Assembly (NCBI GenBank): GCA_943788405.1
Contig: CALSQD010000002.1
Coordinates: 670,850-734,849, forward strand
Source: an uncultured Flavobacteriales bacterium
GTDB taxonomy: Bacteria > Bacteroidota > Bacteroidia > Flavobacteriales > BACL11
Direction: 5' to 3'
Length of the DNA stretch: 64,000 bases
Positions 16,847 through 24,620 of this stretch are shown one piece after another. The position numbers were made by a program, and so were the translations under genes. Positions within the stretch are counted from its first letter, which is position 1. Each line of letters begins with the position of its first letter. The notes beneath the pieces are model-generated. The model made no database searches, had not been told where the DNA came from, and saw nothing but the letters and a program-made list of their open reading frames with translations.

Positions 16847-18451
16847 ATGAAAACAACTTTACAATCGGTACTTGCCATTGCCCTTTTCAGTTTAGGCTTT
16901 ACAGCAAGTTCACAAACAAGATATTTAGATGATGTCTTCTCAGCAGTAACTGTCACTTCTGATGTAACTTATGCCACTAACACAAGTGTGCTGCCAATGT
17001 TACAAAGTTTACCCCCAGGTCCTGCTACTTTAAAATGTGATATTTATGAGCCAACAGGTGATAGTATTGTTAATAGGCCAGTAATTGTTTTAGTACACAC
17101 AGGTAGTTTCTTGCCTCCTGTACTTAATGGGCAACCAACAGGATCTAAAACTGACCTTTCTATAGTTGAACAATGTACAAGATGGGCAAAAAAAGGGTAT
17201 GTTGCTGTTGCAATGGATAATCGACTAGGATGGAATCCAACTTCTACTGATCAAGATGTAAGAACATCTTCTCTTTTGCAAGCTGCTTACAGAGGAATAC
17301 AAGATGCTAAAGCTATGGTTAGGTATATGAGAATGACTGAAGATAATGGAAATCCTCATGGAATTGACCCAACTAAAATTGTATTAGGAGGACAAGGAAC
17401 TGGAGCATATATCTCTTTAGGATATTCTACTCTTGATGATCCTGCAACTGAACTTATGCTTCCTAAGTTTATTAATTTTAATACAACACCACCAAGCCCT
17501 TATGTGTATCCTCCATTTTTTGGAAATCCTGACGGAACAGACTCTGCATGGTTACCTGCAGCTGACTCTCCTACTGCACAAGATGAGTTATGGAATATCC
17601 CAAATAATCCTACTTACAGTAATGATGTAAATATGGTGTTTAATTTAGGAGGTGCTATTGCTGATATCTCTTGGTTACAAGCAGGTGATGTTCCTATTGT
17701 ATCTTTCCATTGTGAAAATGATCCTTACGGACCAATTGATACAGGAGATGTAATTGTACCTACAACTGGAGATTTTGTTGTTGAAGTAATGGGAAGTAGG
17801 ACAGTACAAAGTTATTCTAACTTATATTTAAACAATGATCCTTTTGCTTTAGCAGGGATTACTGATGTTTACACAACTGCTGCTAATTTAAATAACGGAG
17901 GCTTAGAAGGTTTATATGTTTTTCAAACACCTGCTCCATCTACTACACCTAATGCTTATGGTGAATTAGAAGAAGAACAAGGAGCTCCTTGGGATTGGTG
18001 GGATAATGCAACTTATGATGCAATGTTCCAGGCTGTAAATGGTGCTCCTGCTGGATATGGTGCTTCTAACTCAATTTTAGGAAACCCTGATATGTCAGCA
18101 ACAAAAGGAAATGCATATTTGGATACAGTTCAAGGGTATTTAAACCCAAGAATGTATGAAGTATTAGATTTAGCAAATCATACTCCAGTAATCACCAGTA
18201 GTATAAATGATATTGAAAATATATCACTAGATATCTATCCAAATCCTGCTAAAAATACAATTAATATTATTAGCAATAAAGTAGAAGTTAATAGTGTAGA
18301 AATTTATAATCTAAATGGTCAGTTAGTATTAGCTAATGAAGTTCATGCTAACCAAATCAGATTAAACACATCTTCTCTTTCAACAGGAATTTATATTGTT
18401 GATATTAAATCAGAGAACACATCTATAAAAAGAAAACTAATTATTGAATAA
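16847..18451 (+). CDS. T9SS-exported alpha/beta-hydrolase-fold protein lacking the nucleophile Ser
   Basis: A 534-residue exported protein with signal peptide (ends TASSQ) and an alpha/beta-hydrolase/carboxylesterase-like body: VIVLVHTGSF (oxyanion strand), KKGYVAVAMDNRLGW, then the nucleophile-elbow region IVLGGQGTGAYISLG. The expected G-x-S-x-G is G-Q-G-T-G, so the catalytic Ser appears to be Gly. A canonical T9SS type A sorting domain closes the protein (about 458-534: LDIYPNPAKNTINI ... GIYIVDIKSENTSIKRKLIIE-type ending). Probably a surface binding protein or inactive esterase. Confidence 0.8.
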   Translation: MKTTLQSVLAIALFSLGFTASSQTRYLDDVFSAVTVTSDVTYATNTSVLPMLQSLPPGPATLKCDIYEPTGDSIVNRPVIVLVHTGSFLPPVLNGQPTGSKTDLSIVEQCTRWAKKGYVAVAMDNRLGWNPTSTDQDVRTSSLLQAAYRGIQDAKAMVRYMRMTEDNGNPHGIDPTKIVLGGQGTGAYISLGYSTLDDPATELMLPKFINFNTTPPSPYVYPPFFGNPDGTDSAWLPAADSPTAQDELWNIPNNPTYSNDVNMVFNLGGAIADISWLQAGDVPIVSFHCENDPYGPIDTGDVIVPTTGDFVVEVMGSRTVQSYSNLYLNNDPFALAGITDVYTTAANLNNGGLEGLYVFQTPAPSTTPNAYGELEEEQGAPWDWWDNATYDAMFQAVNGAPAGYGASNSILGNPDMSATKGNAYLDTVQGYLNPRMYEVLDLANHTPVITSSINDIENISLDIYPNPAKNTINIISNKVEVNSVEIYNLNGQLVLANEVHANQIRLNTSSLSTGIYIVDIKSENTSIKRKLIIE

Positions 18452-18465
18452 TTAGAAAACATAGA

Positions 18466-18497
18466 AAAAGGGAAGCAATTGCTTCCCTTTTCTTTTT
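18466..18497 (+). terminator. intrinsic terminator
   Basis: AAAAGGGAAGC and GCTTCCCTTTT form an uninterrupted stem around AATT, followed by TCTTTTTT; it closes the TonB receptor/hydrolase-like unit and marks the left edge of the accessory region. Confidence 0.85.
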
Positions 18498-18499
18498 TG

Positions 18500-18541
18500 T
18501 AGCGTGAGGGAGATTTGAACTCCCGACCTCAGGGTTATGAA
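18500..18541 (-). pseudogene. tRNA-Met(CAU) 3' half, displaced attachment remnant
   Basis: On the minus strand this reads as the second half of a tRNA: anticodon loop TTCATAA (anticodon CAU), 3' anticodon strand CCCTG, variable loop AGGTC, T-stem GGGAG/CTCCC around TTCAAAT, acceptor 3' strand TCACGCT and discriminator A. The 5' half is absent: bases beyond the anticodon loop do not pair with CCCTG. The break in the anticodon loop is where tyrosine integrases commonly cross over in tRNA genes. Confidence 0.75.
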
Positions 18542-18718
18542 TATGAAAATTAAAACTCAAAAAAATACTATAAACAGCTGAATATAAAACTAGTAACTCA
18601 CAGCCTAAAATTGCATTTAATCGTGTTTAAGTGGTTTTAAACGCAAAATGTTGTACTATTGTTTGACTTTTTTAAACAAAGATTAATATGGGATATGTAA
18701 AAGCAATTACAAGAATGT
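18542..18718 (+). other. integrase upstream region and 5' coding remnant
   Basis: Next to the tRNA half lies AT-rich sequence with TTG-starting direct repeats 12 bases apart (TTGTAC at 18651, TTGACT at 18663), then an ATG at 18688 beginning MGYVKAITRM, which is interrupted by IS-like sequence. The same 12-bp-period repeat geometry precedes the intact integrase at 35 kb and is found in the type B repeats, so this is probably the start of a lost integrase. Identity of the ten visible residues is inference. Confidence 0.4.
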
Positions 18719-19190
18719 CGTGCGTCATACCCAGCTGGACACTTTTGTAGTTCAATTCATGCATTCTTTTAGTGCCTCATAAGGCGTTTTACCTTGAAAA
18801 GCCATATGCGGCCTGTCAAAGTTATAAAAATTTTCCCAATGCCACAATTTTGCTTCTAAATCCACATCATCTTTATATGAAATTAGCTGATAAAATTCTC
18901 TTTTATCTGTTAAATGAGACCTTTCTACCTTTCCATTTAATTGAGGTGTTCTTGCCTTAATATACTGATGTCTCATGCCTAAATCTTCAACATGCCAATG
19001 AAATTTTGCTTGAAATTCATGCCCTCTATCTGTCCTAATTGTGTTAATCCTAAATGGAAATTTTTCCACTACATAGTTGATAAAGTCAATTGCATTTTTT
19101 TGAAGGTGTCGATTATATATTTTTAACGCACTTATTCTTGTTGCATCATCAATAGCTGTGTACTGAAAGCGCCTTACAACACCTTTTTAC
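18719..19190 (-). pseudogene. truncated IS481-type transposase remnant
   Basis: The DDE integrase-core half of a transposase remains. A 105-codon frame (18752-19069) has TDRGHEFQAKF (second catalytic Asp), KARTPQLNGKVERSH (catalytic Glu region) and FDRPHMAFQGKTPYEAL; upstream bases to about 19187 continue the frame as YTAIDDATRISALKIYN (first Asp). The N-terminal helix-turn-helix half is gone, cut where a type B repeat begins. A GTCATACCCAGCTGGACAC sequence near 18731 may be the surviving IS end. Confidence 0.75.
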
Positions 19191-19316
19191 ATGATTACAG
19201 CAAGCTTTCAAACTAAAATTTGCACCACTTTTTGCACCGCAAACCAATCTACTAAAACAAACTTAAGAAATTTTACTTAATCTTCTGAGTAATGGGTTAT
19301 TTTTTAAAATAATAAA
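19186..19316 (+). repeat. type B repeat, copy 1 (left part lost)
   Basis: Begins GATTACAGCAAGCTTTCAAA, contains the direct repeat TTGCACC-ACTTT-TTGCACC and the tail CTACTAAAACAAACTTAAGA. Its tRNA-like left end has been replaced by the transposase remnant. It runs straight into type A copy 1. Confidence 0.8.
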
Positions 19317-19319
19317 TCT

Positions 19320-19378
19320 GAGTTCGATATCCTTAAGGCCCACCAATAAAGAACCCACTCAAATGAGTGGGTTTTTAT
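19320..19378 (+). repeat. type A repeat, copy 1
   Basis: GTTCGATATCC, then AAGGCCCACCA, then a perfect terminator-like hairpin AACCCACTCA/TGAGTGGGTT (19352-19373) and a T run. This copy lacks the left arm of the GNRA hairpin; its T-loop-like TTCGATA, TCCTT, AAGGCCC, A, CCA spacing equals a tRNA 3' end. The hairpin ends 6 bases from the stop of the minus-strand hydrolase and can serve as its terminator. Confidence 0.8.
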
Positions 19379-20431
19379 TTATTCTATAGTTAATCTCTTC
19401 TCAACTGTACCATCATCATAAATGTAAAAGAGTGGCTCGTTCTTTCTTCCTTTTGTTTCTCTTCCTAATATATCTATTATTTTAATAAGTTCTTTATCAA
19501 AAGATTTTTCTTCTATTGCTGTACTATTACAAAATTGAGAATAAGTTATTCTATTGGAAGATTGTAAAGAGTCGTTAAAAACTGAAAAAGAATTTTGATC
19601 TGATTTAAGATAAAAATTAAGCCAAATTTTTAAAAAATCATTAGTTACGCTTTGTTGCTCGTTTCTTGTAATATTTAAGTTTGGGTTACAAGAAGATTCC
19701 CCAAAACTACATAGCGTATTTTCATTAGCGAAGTAGCAATGCCCTCCATTTATAATGCTAATTTGTGTTTTACATATAGAGTTTAAACTATCAAACATAA
19801 TATTTTGATTACTTATTGGTGGTGAAACACAGTCATCCTCCCCAGAAAATATAAGTGAAGGTATAGTGATATTACTTGCTGCAGATATTGCTGAAGGACT
19901 AGTTTCAGCAGCAGCAAAATTAATTAATGTATTAATGTTTGGATTATTTTCTGTAGCAAGGAAACTAGCACCGCCACCCATAGAGTGGCCCATTATTCCA
20001 GTTTTAGGTAATACAGAATTATAAAATATAGACGAACTGTTCTGAGACTCTATCTGCATTTGAGATGAAATAAATCTTAAATCATCTGCAAAAATCTGAT
20101 GATTTGGAGTAAAACCCATCTCGGTTGTTGGAAAACACAAGATATAACCTTCTGAAACTAAAGAAATCCAGAAGTTCTCATATGCATCCCAACTTATTAA
20201 AAAACCATGTCCAAATACTATTACTGGAAAGTTACCAATTGAAATAGACACATCATCTCCATTACTATCAGCAGGATAATAAATTTCAGTATTAACATCC
20301 CTAATTCTAGTGTTGTCATAAAGGACAGTGCTTGTATGTCCTATGTTAAACGTTTGGGCGAATAAATTCGACGAAAACAACAAAAAAAATATGAAAACTA
20401 AATTAATTTTAAAGGGTCTAAAAATTTTCAT
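19379..20431 (-). CDS. secreted dienelactone-hydrolase/chlorophyllase-like alpha/beta hydrolase
   Basis: A 350-residue exported hydrolase. Signal peptide ends NLFAQ. Catalytic triad is visible: nucleophile elbow MGHSMGGGA, Asp in FSGEDDCVSPP, His in INGGHCYF; the oxyanion segment is VIVFGHGFLISW. This pattern fits chlorophyllase/PET-hydrolase-type esterases, but substrate is not predictable. The last ~35 residues (IIDILGRETKG ... PLFYIYDDGTVEKRLTIE) are a short tail shared with the cupredoxin protein at 0.9-3.0 kb, probably a variant export or anchoring signal. It is a single-gene cargo unit between type A copies 1 and 2. Confidence 0.82.
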   Translation of the reverse strand: MKIFRPFKINLVFIFFLLFSSNLFAQTFNIGHTSTVLYDNTRIRDVNTEIYYPADSNGDDVSISIGNFPVIVFGHGFLISWDAYENFWISLVSEGYILCFPTTEMGFTPNHQIFADDLRFISSQMQIESQNSSSIFYNSVLPKTGIMGHSMGGGASFLATENNPNINTLINFAAAETSPSAISAASNITIPSLIFSGEDDCVSPPISNQNIMFDSLNSICKTQISIINGGHCYFANENTLCSFGESSCNPNLNITRNEQQSVTNDFLKIWLNFYLKSDQNSFSVFNDSLQSSNRITYSQFCNSTAIEEKSFDKELIKIIDILGRETKGRKNEPLFYIYDDGTVEKRLTIE

Positions 20432-20450
20432 CTTGTATTATATTTTAAAG

Positions 20451-20458
20451 CAAAAGTA
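20451..20458 (-). promoter_or_regulatory. predicted -7 box (TACTTTTG) of the secreted hydrolase
   Basis: Full TAnnTTTG match on the minus strand, 19 bases upstream of the start. Confidence 0.4.
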
Positions 20459-20493
20459 GTGTTTTCATTAAGCAAAATTAGACAATAATTTTT

Positions 20494-20565
20494 AAAAAAA
20501 GTTCGAAACTGGGACCGAGAGGCCCACCAAAAGAAACCCACTCAAATGAGTGGGTTTCTTTTTAT
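20494..20565 (+). repeat. type A repeat, copy 2
   Basis: AAAAAAAGTTCGAAACTGG, GNRA hairpin GGACCGAGAGGCCC, ACCA, then AAACCCACTCA/TGAGTGGGTTT (20534-20557) with T-rich flank. Lies between the hydrolase and SnoaL-like units. Confidence 0.85.
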
Positions 20566-20585
20566 AAATTACGATAATTTAATAA

Positions 20586-21068
20586 TTATTCAGATAATTG
20601 TTTGTAAAATTTACGAGCATCCCAATAGTCTTGTTCTTGAAATATCTTGCCATCTTTCATTTTAACAAGGGTTGCGCCATAAACATTAACTTTTTTACCA
20701 CTTTCAGCATGGGTCCCTTTAAAATTCCAGTGCTTAATAAGTTGATCACCATCACCAAATAAATTGACAATTAAAAATTCAGAGTCAGGAAAACCTGTAA
20801 TATATCCTGCATAAGCATTTTTAAATTCTTCTGGACCTGTAGCGTTAACAACTCCATCTTCATTCAGATGGGTAACATTCTCATGAAGGTATTCATCTAA
20901 TACATTAATATCTCTCTTAAGAAAAGACTTTTCCCAAGCAGATCTATAATTTTCCATATTGTCGGATAATAATACTTTTGAATTTTTTAGTTCAGTACAT
21001 GCATCTGATTCTTTATTAGTACAACTAAATATAGAAAGCACTAATGTTATTAATAATAATTTTTTCAT
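20586..21068 (-). CDS. SnoaL-like (NTF2-fold) lipoprotein
   Basis: A 160-residue protein beginning MKKLLLITLVLSIFSC, a lipoprotein signal with Cys16; I chose this ATG over one 48 bases upstream because it starts the signal peptide. The mature part resembles SnoaL/NTF2-like proteins: a helical start, LDEYLHENVTHLNEDGVVNATGPEEF, then INHWNFKGTHAESGKKVNVYG-like strands and a DGKIFQEQDYWDARKF end. Members are small-molecule isomerases, hydrolases or mere binding folds. Single-gene cargo unit; role unknown. Confidence 0.72.
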   Translation of the reverse strand: MKKLLLITLVLSIFSCTNKESDACTELKNSKVLLSDNMENYRSAWEKSFLKRDINVLDEYLHENVTHLNEDGVVNATGPEEFKNAYAGYITGFPDSEFLIVNLFGDGDQLIKHWNFKGTHAESGKKVNVYGATLVKMKDGKIFQEQDYWDARKFYKQLSE

Positions 21069-21133
21069 TTTTTTATTTTTTTTATTTAATGTGTAATAAT
21101 AATTAATATATACCATTTATAATAAATCTTAAT

Positions 21134-21206
21134 AAAAAAGTTCGAAATAAGGACCGAGAGGCCCACCAAAGCGGAATCTATCTCATTAGAGTGGGTTTAT
21201 TTTTGT
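21134..21206 (+). repeat. type A repeat, copy 3
   Basis: AAAAAGTTCGAAATAAGGACC, GNRA loop GAGA, GGCCCACCA; the terminator hairpin is partly decayed (ATCTCATTAGAGTGGGTTT). Ends 11 bases from the stop of the DUF3299-like gene. Confidence 0.8.
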
Positions 21207-21216
21207 TAATTAATTA

Positions 21217-21651
21217 TCATCTGCTACTTACCTCAGCATAATCTAAAATATAATTACACTTATAAATATCATCAGAGTTAAGCCTAAGAGTCCCCTTAAT
21301 TGTGACTACTTCATCCATAACAAAATTATTGTTTTTGGATTTCAAATTTAGCTCTACAACAGTTTCTGGGCCTCCAGCCCCACAGAAGAAACAAGACCAT
21401 ATTGGTCCTTTTGAAAGAATAAAATAACCTTCACTAGGATCAATAGTTAAAATATGTCCTCTTATTAAAACTTGTTTTCCTGCTAATTCTCGCACACTAA
21501 AACCAAAATGTGGATATAAAATATGCCCATCTTCTTCTTCTGAATATATCTCTTCAAATTCAACATCAGCTAAATCATCCCAGGTTATCTCAGTTTGAGC
21601 AAAAACTATTTTTGAAACAAATAATAAAATAACTAATATGACTCTATACAT
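21217..21651 (-). CDS. exported DUF3299-like protein of a metal ABC cluster
   Basis: A 144-residue protein with a signal peptide (ends KIVFAQ) and an OB-like beta body: ITWDDLADVEFEE, LAGKQVLIRGHILTID, then a Cys-rich SCFFCGAGGPETVVEL block and a KGTLRLNSDD strand. It resembles DUF3299 proteins that accompany MacB-like ABC systems in zinc-responsive operons (such as the Pseudomonas PA4063-PA4066 cluster); I am fairly but not fully sure of the family. Its start overlaps the permease stop by 8 bases. Confidence 0.6.
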   Translation of the reverse strand: MYRVILVILLFVSKIVFAQTEITWDDLADVEFEEIYSEEEDGHILYPHFGFSVRELAGKQVLIRGHILTIDPSEGYFILSKGPIWSCFFCGAGGPETVVELNLKSKNNNFVMDEVVTIKGTLRLNSDDIYKCNYILDYAEVSSR

Positions 21652-22861
21652 TTGAAAGTGTTTTAGGAATATTAATATAATATGCTTGAATAATAGGTAT
21701 TAAAGATGCTATAAATCCAACAAATAAAGCAATTGGAAACAACCAGAATTCTTCTTTGATTAAACTTAACTGAATTGAATAAAAACTATAATTATGATCA
21801 ATAAAAAATGATACTAGATACAATATAAGCCTACTAAATAATATTCCCAAAAATAATCCCAATATTGATATTAGCATACCTTCTTGGAAAACTAATTTAA
21901 CCAACTGTAATTTTGTAGCTCCATGAACCCTCATTAAGGCTAATTCATAACGTCTTCTTTTCAATGAATTGTAGAGACTAATAAATATACTTAGTCCTGA
22001 TACTATAATTATAAAAAAGGCAATCATATTTATTGATCGCACTCCTAATCCAAGTAAACTAATTAATCTACTGATTTCAAAAGCAGGAACTGCTGCCTGT
22101 AAATTAGTAGTCTCGTTAACTTGTCGTGGCAAACTAATAAATCCGACAGGGCTTCTAAATTTCACTAACATAGCGGTAATCATTTCACTATGATCATCAG
22201 AACAACTTCCTACCACCCCTTCATGGGTATGATTTGAATCCTTTTTATGATTATGAACTGCACTTATACTTTCTGAATTTGTTAGAATTAATTGATCAAT
22301 AATTGTATTTGATTTATCAAGGATACCAACAACTTTGAAAGCATGTTTATTATGGATTTCTCCACCTTCAACTAAACCATGAGAACTGTAAAAAGTACTT
22401 CCCATTTTTAATTGACAAGCTTCAACAATATCACTTCCAATAACTACCTGCATAGATTTGTCCCATAATTTACCTGCCTGAAAATTAACTTGAAATAATT
22501 TAGGATATGCATGAGTAGTACCAACAATTCTAAACCCTTTATACGAATCACCAAAAGAAAGTGGAATGGTTGATTCTACCATTGGATTTGATTTAATTTT
22601 ATTAACTTCTTCAAGTAAAATGTTGCCAGTAGGATTGTCAATATGATATATTGATGAGAGGATTAATTGTAAAGGACTTCCCTTAGCTCCAATCACCATA
22701 TCTATTCCATTAAGATTGCCCTGGAGTTTTTCTTCAACAGATTTATTTAATAATAATAGCAATGAAATTATACCAACACCAAAAGCCATAAGTAACAAGC
22801 TCAGCATTGTATTAAATGGATTACGGATAATATTTATCCAGCTTAATCTATTTATATTCAT
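21644..22861 (-). CDS. FtsX/MacB-type ABC transporter permease with His-rich loop
   Basis: A 405-residue membrane protein: TM1 near 14-36, a large periplasmic domain, and three C-terminal TM segments (about 270-400) with the FtsX signature KRRRYELALMRVHGATKLQLVKLVFQEG. The periplasmic part contains a metal-binding-looking stretch, HNHKKDSNHTHEG followed by SCSDDHSEM. With the ATPase upstream (4-base overlap) it forms a MacB/LolCDE-like complex. The His-rich loop and the Fur-type regulator next door point to zinc or another divalent metal. Confidence 0.82.
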   Translation of the reverse strand: MNINRLSWINIIRNPFNTMLSLLLMAFGVGIISLLLLLNKSVEEKLQGNLNGIDMVIGAKGSPLQLILSSIYHIDNPTGNILLEEVNKIKSNPMVESTIPLSFGDSYKGFRIVGTTHAYPKLFQVNFQAGKLWDKSMQVVIGSDIVEACQLKMGSTFYSSHGLVEGGEIHNKHAFKVVGILDKSNTIIDQLILTNSESISAVHNHKKDSNHTHEGVVGSCSDDHSEMITAMLVKFRSPVGFISLPRQVNETTNLQAAVPAFEISRLISLLGLGVRSINMIAFFIIIVSGLSIFISLYNSLKRRRYELALMRVHGATKLQLVKLVFQEGMLISILGLFLGILFSRLILYLVSFFIDHNYSFYSIQLSLIKEEFWLFPIALFVGFIASLIPIIQAYYINIPKTLSNV

Positions 22862-23508
22862 AATTCAATTGATGTATTGAATTGATCTTTCAATCTTTGA
22901 TCGTGAGTGATGATAATCAATTTTGCGTTTGTTAAAGATGCCTGTTCTTTAAGTAATGTGATAATTTTCTGGCAATTATTATCATCTAAACTTGAAGTTG
23001 GCTCATCTGCTAATATTAAATCAGGTGTTTTAATAAGGGCAGTAGCAATTGCAGCTCTTTGCTGTTCACCCTGACTTAATTCATCAGGCATATTATTCAG
23101 CTTATCAGCTAACCCAATTTCTTGCAATAAGTGAATTGCTCTTTTTTTATCTTGCAGTTTGTTTGATAAATAAAGAGATAAAAGTAGATTATCTAAGATG
23201 CTTAAATTTCTAACAAAATGCGATTGCTGAAAGACCATACCAATATTTGAACCTCTAAATTGATCAAGACTTTTTGAAGATAAATCTTGGAAACGAGTTC
23301 CATTCATTTCCACAAATCCAGAATGAGGACTAAGTAAACCAGATAAAATCTGAATTAATGTAGTTTTACCTACACCTGAATCACCTAATATCAATAAATC
23401 TTCTCCTTGTTGTAATAAAATATCTGGAAAAGTAAAAATATGGGAGCTGTTATAAGAAAAAGTTAAACCTTCTGTTTTTAACATTTTGTGAATTAATTTA
23501 AATAACAA
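22858..23508 (-). CDS. ABC transporter ATP-binding protein (LolD/MacB type)
   Basis: A 216-residue ATPase: Walker A GDSGVGKTTL, Q-loop VFQQSHFVRNLS, signature LSQGEQQRAAIATAL, Walker B LILADEPTSSLD and H-loop ITHD. The ATG at 23508 or the in-frame MLKTEGL at 23484 could be the start; the upstream gene ends at 23493, giving a 16-base overlap if the first is used. Partner of the FtsX-type permease immediately downstream. Confidence 0.85.
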   Translation of the reverse strand: MLFKLIHKMLKTEGLTFSYNSSHIFTFPDILLQQGEDLLILGDSGVGKTTLIQILSGLLSPHSGFVEMNGTRFQDLSSKSLDQFRGSNIGMVFQQSHFVRNLSILDNLLLSLYLSNKLQDKKRAIHLLQEIGLADKLNNMPDELSQGEQQRAAIATALIKTPDLILADEPTSSLDDNNCQKIITLLKEQASLTNAKLIIITHDQRLKDQFNTSIEL

Positions 23509-23933
23509 TCTTTACAATACCCCTCAAGAATTAATTTTAAGGAGTTAATATAAAAACCTTCTATAAGCTTAATATCTGGTGATTTATAATTTTCTAAACA
23601 AAAAGTTTGATTGCAATTATTACATATAAAATGACCATGATTATGTTTGTGCAAACTAGCACTGCACTCATCTGCATTACATAAAGAATATCTAATTATG
23701 TTATTACTACTTGGAACTATATGAATCAAACCCTTTTCCTCAAAACTCTCTAAAGCTCTATAAATTGTAACCTTATTAATTAAATTAGAAGATTTATTCA
23801 TAACTTCTTTTACTGTTAAAGATTCCTTGTCATAAAATAAATTTAACAAATGTATTCTAAATTTAGTTTTACTTACACCGTGTTTAGCTAAAATTAAAGC
23901 AAAATCTAGATTATTATCATTTTTAATTTTCAT
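23493..23933 (-). CDS. Fur-family (Zur-like) metalloregulator
   Basis: A 146-residue winged-helix repressor. DNA-binding half: FALILAKHGVSKTKFRIHLL, VTIYRALESFEEKGLIH. Metal-binding half: HKHNHGHFICNNCNQTFC (His cluster and CxxC) and C-terminal CKDC, the structural zinc site. The genes around it (His-rich ABC permease, MerC) argue for a zinc-sensing Zur over an iron Fur. A 19-bp inverted repeat with 7-bp arms lies just upstream between it and the divergent MerC gene and is its likely operator, so it should autoregulate. Confidence 0.83.
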   Translation of the reverse strand: MKIKNDNNLDFALILAKHGVSKTKFRIHLLNLFYDKESLTVKEVMNKSSNLINKVTIYRALESFEEKGLIHIVPSSNNIIRYSLCNADECSASLHKHNHGHFICNNCNQTFCLENYKSPDIKLIEGFYINSLKLILEGYCKDCYLN

Positions 23934-23937
23934 TACG

Positions 23938-23945
23938 CAAATGTA
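23938..23945 (-). promoter_or_regulatory. predicted -7 box (TACATTTG) abutting the Fur-family gene start
   Basis: Full TAnnTTTG match ending 4 bases before the ATG on the minus strand; implies a leaderless transcript and places the inverted repeat at 23953-23971 over the promoter. Confidence 0.45.
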
Positions 23946-23952
23946 AAAAATA

Positions 23953-23971
23953 AACGCAACTTAATTGCGTT
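23953..23971. promoter_or_regulatory. predicted Fur/Zur operator
   Basis: AACGCAA-CTTAA-TTGCGTT is a perfect 7-5-7 inverted repeat in the 84-bp divergent region between the Fur-family gene and the MerC gene, overlapping the upstream part of both promoters. Confidence 0.6.
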
Positions 23972-23987
23972 ATTTTGGTAAAAACAA

Positions 23988-23995
23988 TAAATTTG
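23988..23995 (+). promoter_or_regulatory. predicted -7 box (TAAATTTG) of the MerC-family gene
   Basis: Full TAnnTTTG match, 21 bases before the ATG at 24017. Confidence 0.4.
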
Positions 23996-24016
23996 CAAAA
24001 ATTTTATAAATGAATA

Positions 24017-24412
24017 ATGAGTAATAGCACTTTAACATATGATAAAATAGGAGTGATTTCGAGCACATTATGCATGATTCATTGTATAATTACTAAATTT
24101 ATATTTCTTGCTAAAGTATGTTCAATATCATGCTGTTCTGACGCACCTATATGGTGGCAAATAATTGATTATCTATTTTTAGGCATATCATTTGTAGCAG
24201 TCTATTATTCAACAAAAGATAAGAGCTTAGACTGGCTAAAAATATCCTTCTGGATAGCATGGTTTTTTCTACTAATTACTATAGTAAACCATACACTTGA
24301 AATCATATATCTCAATCCAAATATAATCAATATTCCTGCATTTTTGATTATTATGCTCCATTTATATAACATGTATTTTCACAAATGCCATAATGAAAAT
24401 TGCTGCCCATAA
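24017..24412 (+). CDS. MerC-domain membrane protein
   Basis: A 131-residue protein with four predicted TM segments and MerC-type Cys placement: Cys19 and Cys23 in the first helix (TLCMIHC), a CSISCC cluster at 35-40 and a C-terminal HKCHNENCCP. MerC-family proteins move mercury in mer operons; in Bacteroidota chromosomal copies usually sit with Fur/Zur-type regulators and probably serve other metals. It is divergent from the regulator and shares its putative operator, so I assign it to the same metal response. Confidence 0.72.
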   Translation: MSNSTLTYDKIGVISSTLCMIHCIITKFIFLAKVCSISCCSDAPIWWQIIDYLFLGISFVAVYYSTKDKSLDWLKISFWIAWFFLLITIVNHTLEIIYLNPNIINIPAFLIIMLHLYNMYFHKCHNENCCP

Positions 24413-24459
24413 TAGTAATTAATAAGAAGTCTAAATTCATTACTAGAGAAGGAGCATAA

Positions 24460-24480
24460 GTAGCAGGACTATAACCTTAT
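24460..24480 (+). repeat. degenerate tRNA-Pro 3'-end fragment
   Basis: GTAGCAGGACTATAACCTTA resembles the left end of the type B repeats and the 3' end of tRNA-Pro read on the plus strand (GGGTAGCAGGATTCGAACC). Confidence 0.4.
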
Positions 24481-24495
24481 ACTCAATAATTGCCG

Positions 24496-24572
24496 AAAAA
24501 AGTTCGAACTTAGGACCGTAAGGCCCACCAAAAATAAACCCACTCAATTGAGTGGGTTTTTATTTATTCAAT
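24496..24572 (+). repeat. type A repeat, copy 4
   Basis: AAAAGTTCGAACTTAGGACC, GNRA loop GTAA, GGCCCACCA, then AAACCCACTCA/TGAGTGGGTTT (24536-24559). Preceded by ACTCAATAATT, which also precedes copy 6, so the repeat extends about 20 bases left. Confidence 0.85.
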
Positions 24573-24620
24573 AATTTTTTTTCACCTACTTTAATAGTAT
24601 AGACATCAAAGGGAGTTTAA

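Noticed and set aside
19320-19350. A complete tRNA at the GTTCGA...CCACCA motif
   Set aside because: The upstream bases do not pair as a T-stem and no 5' acceptor, D-arm or anticodon arm was found; it is at most a tRNA-end relic.
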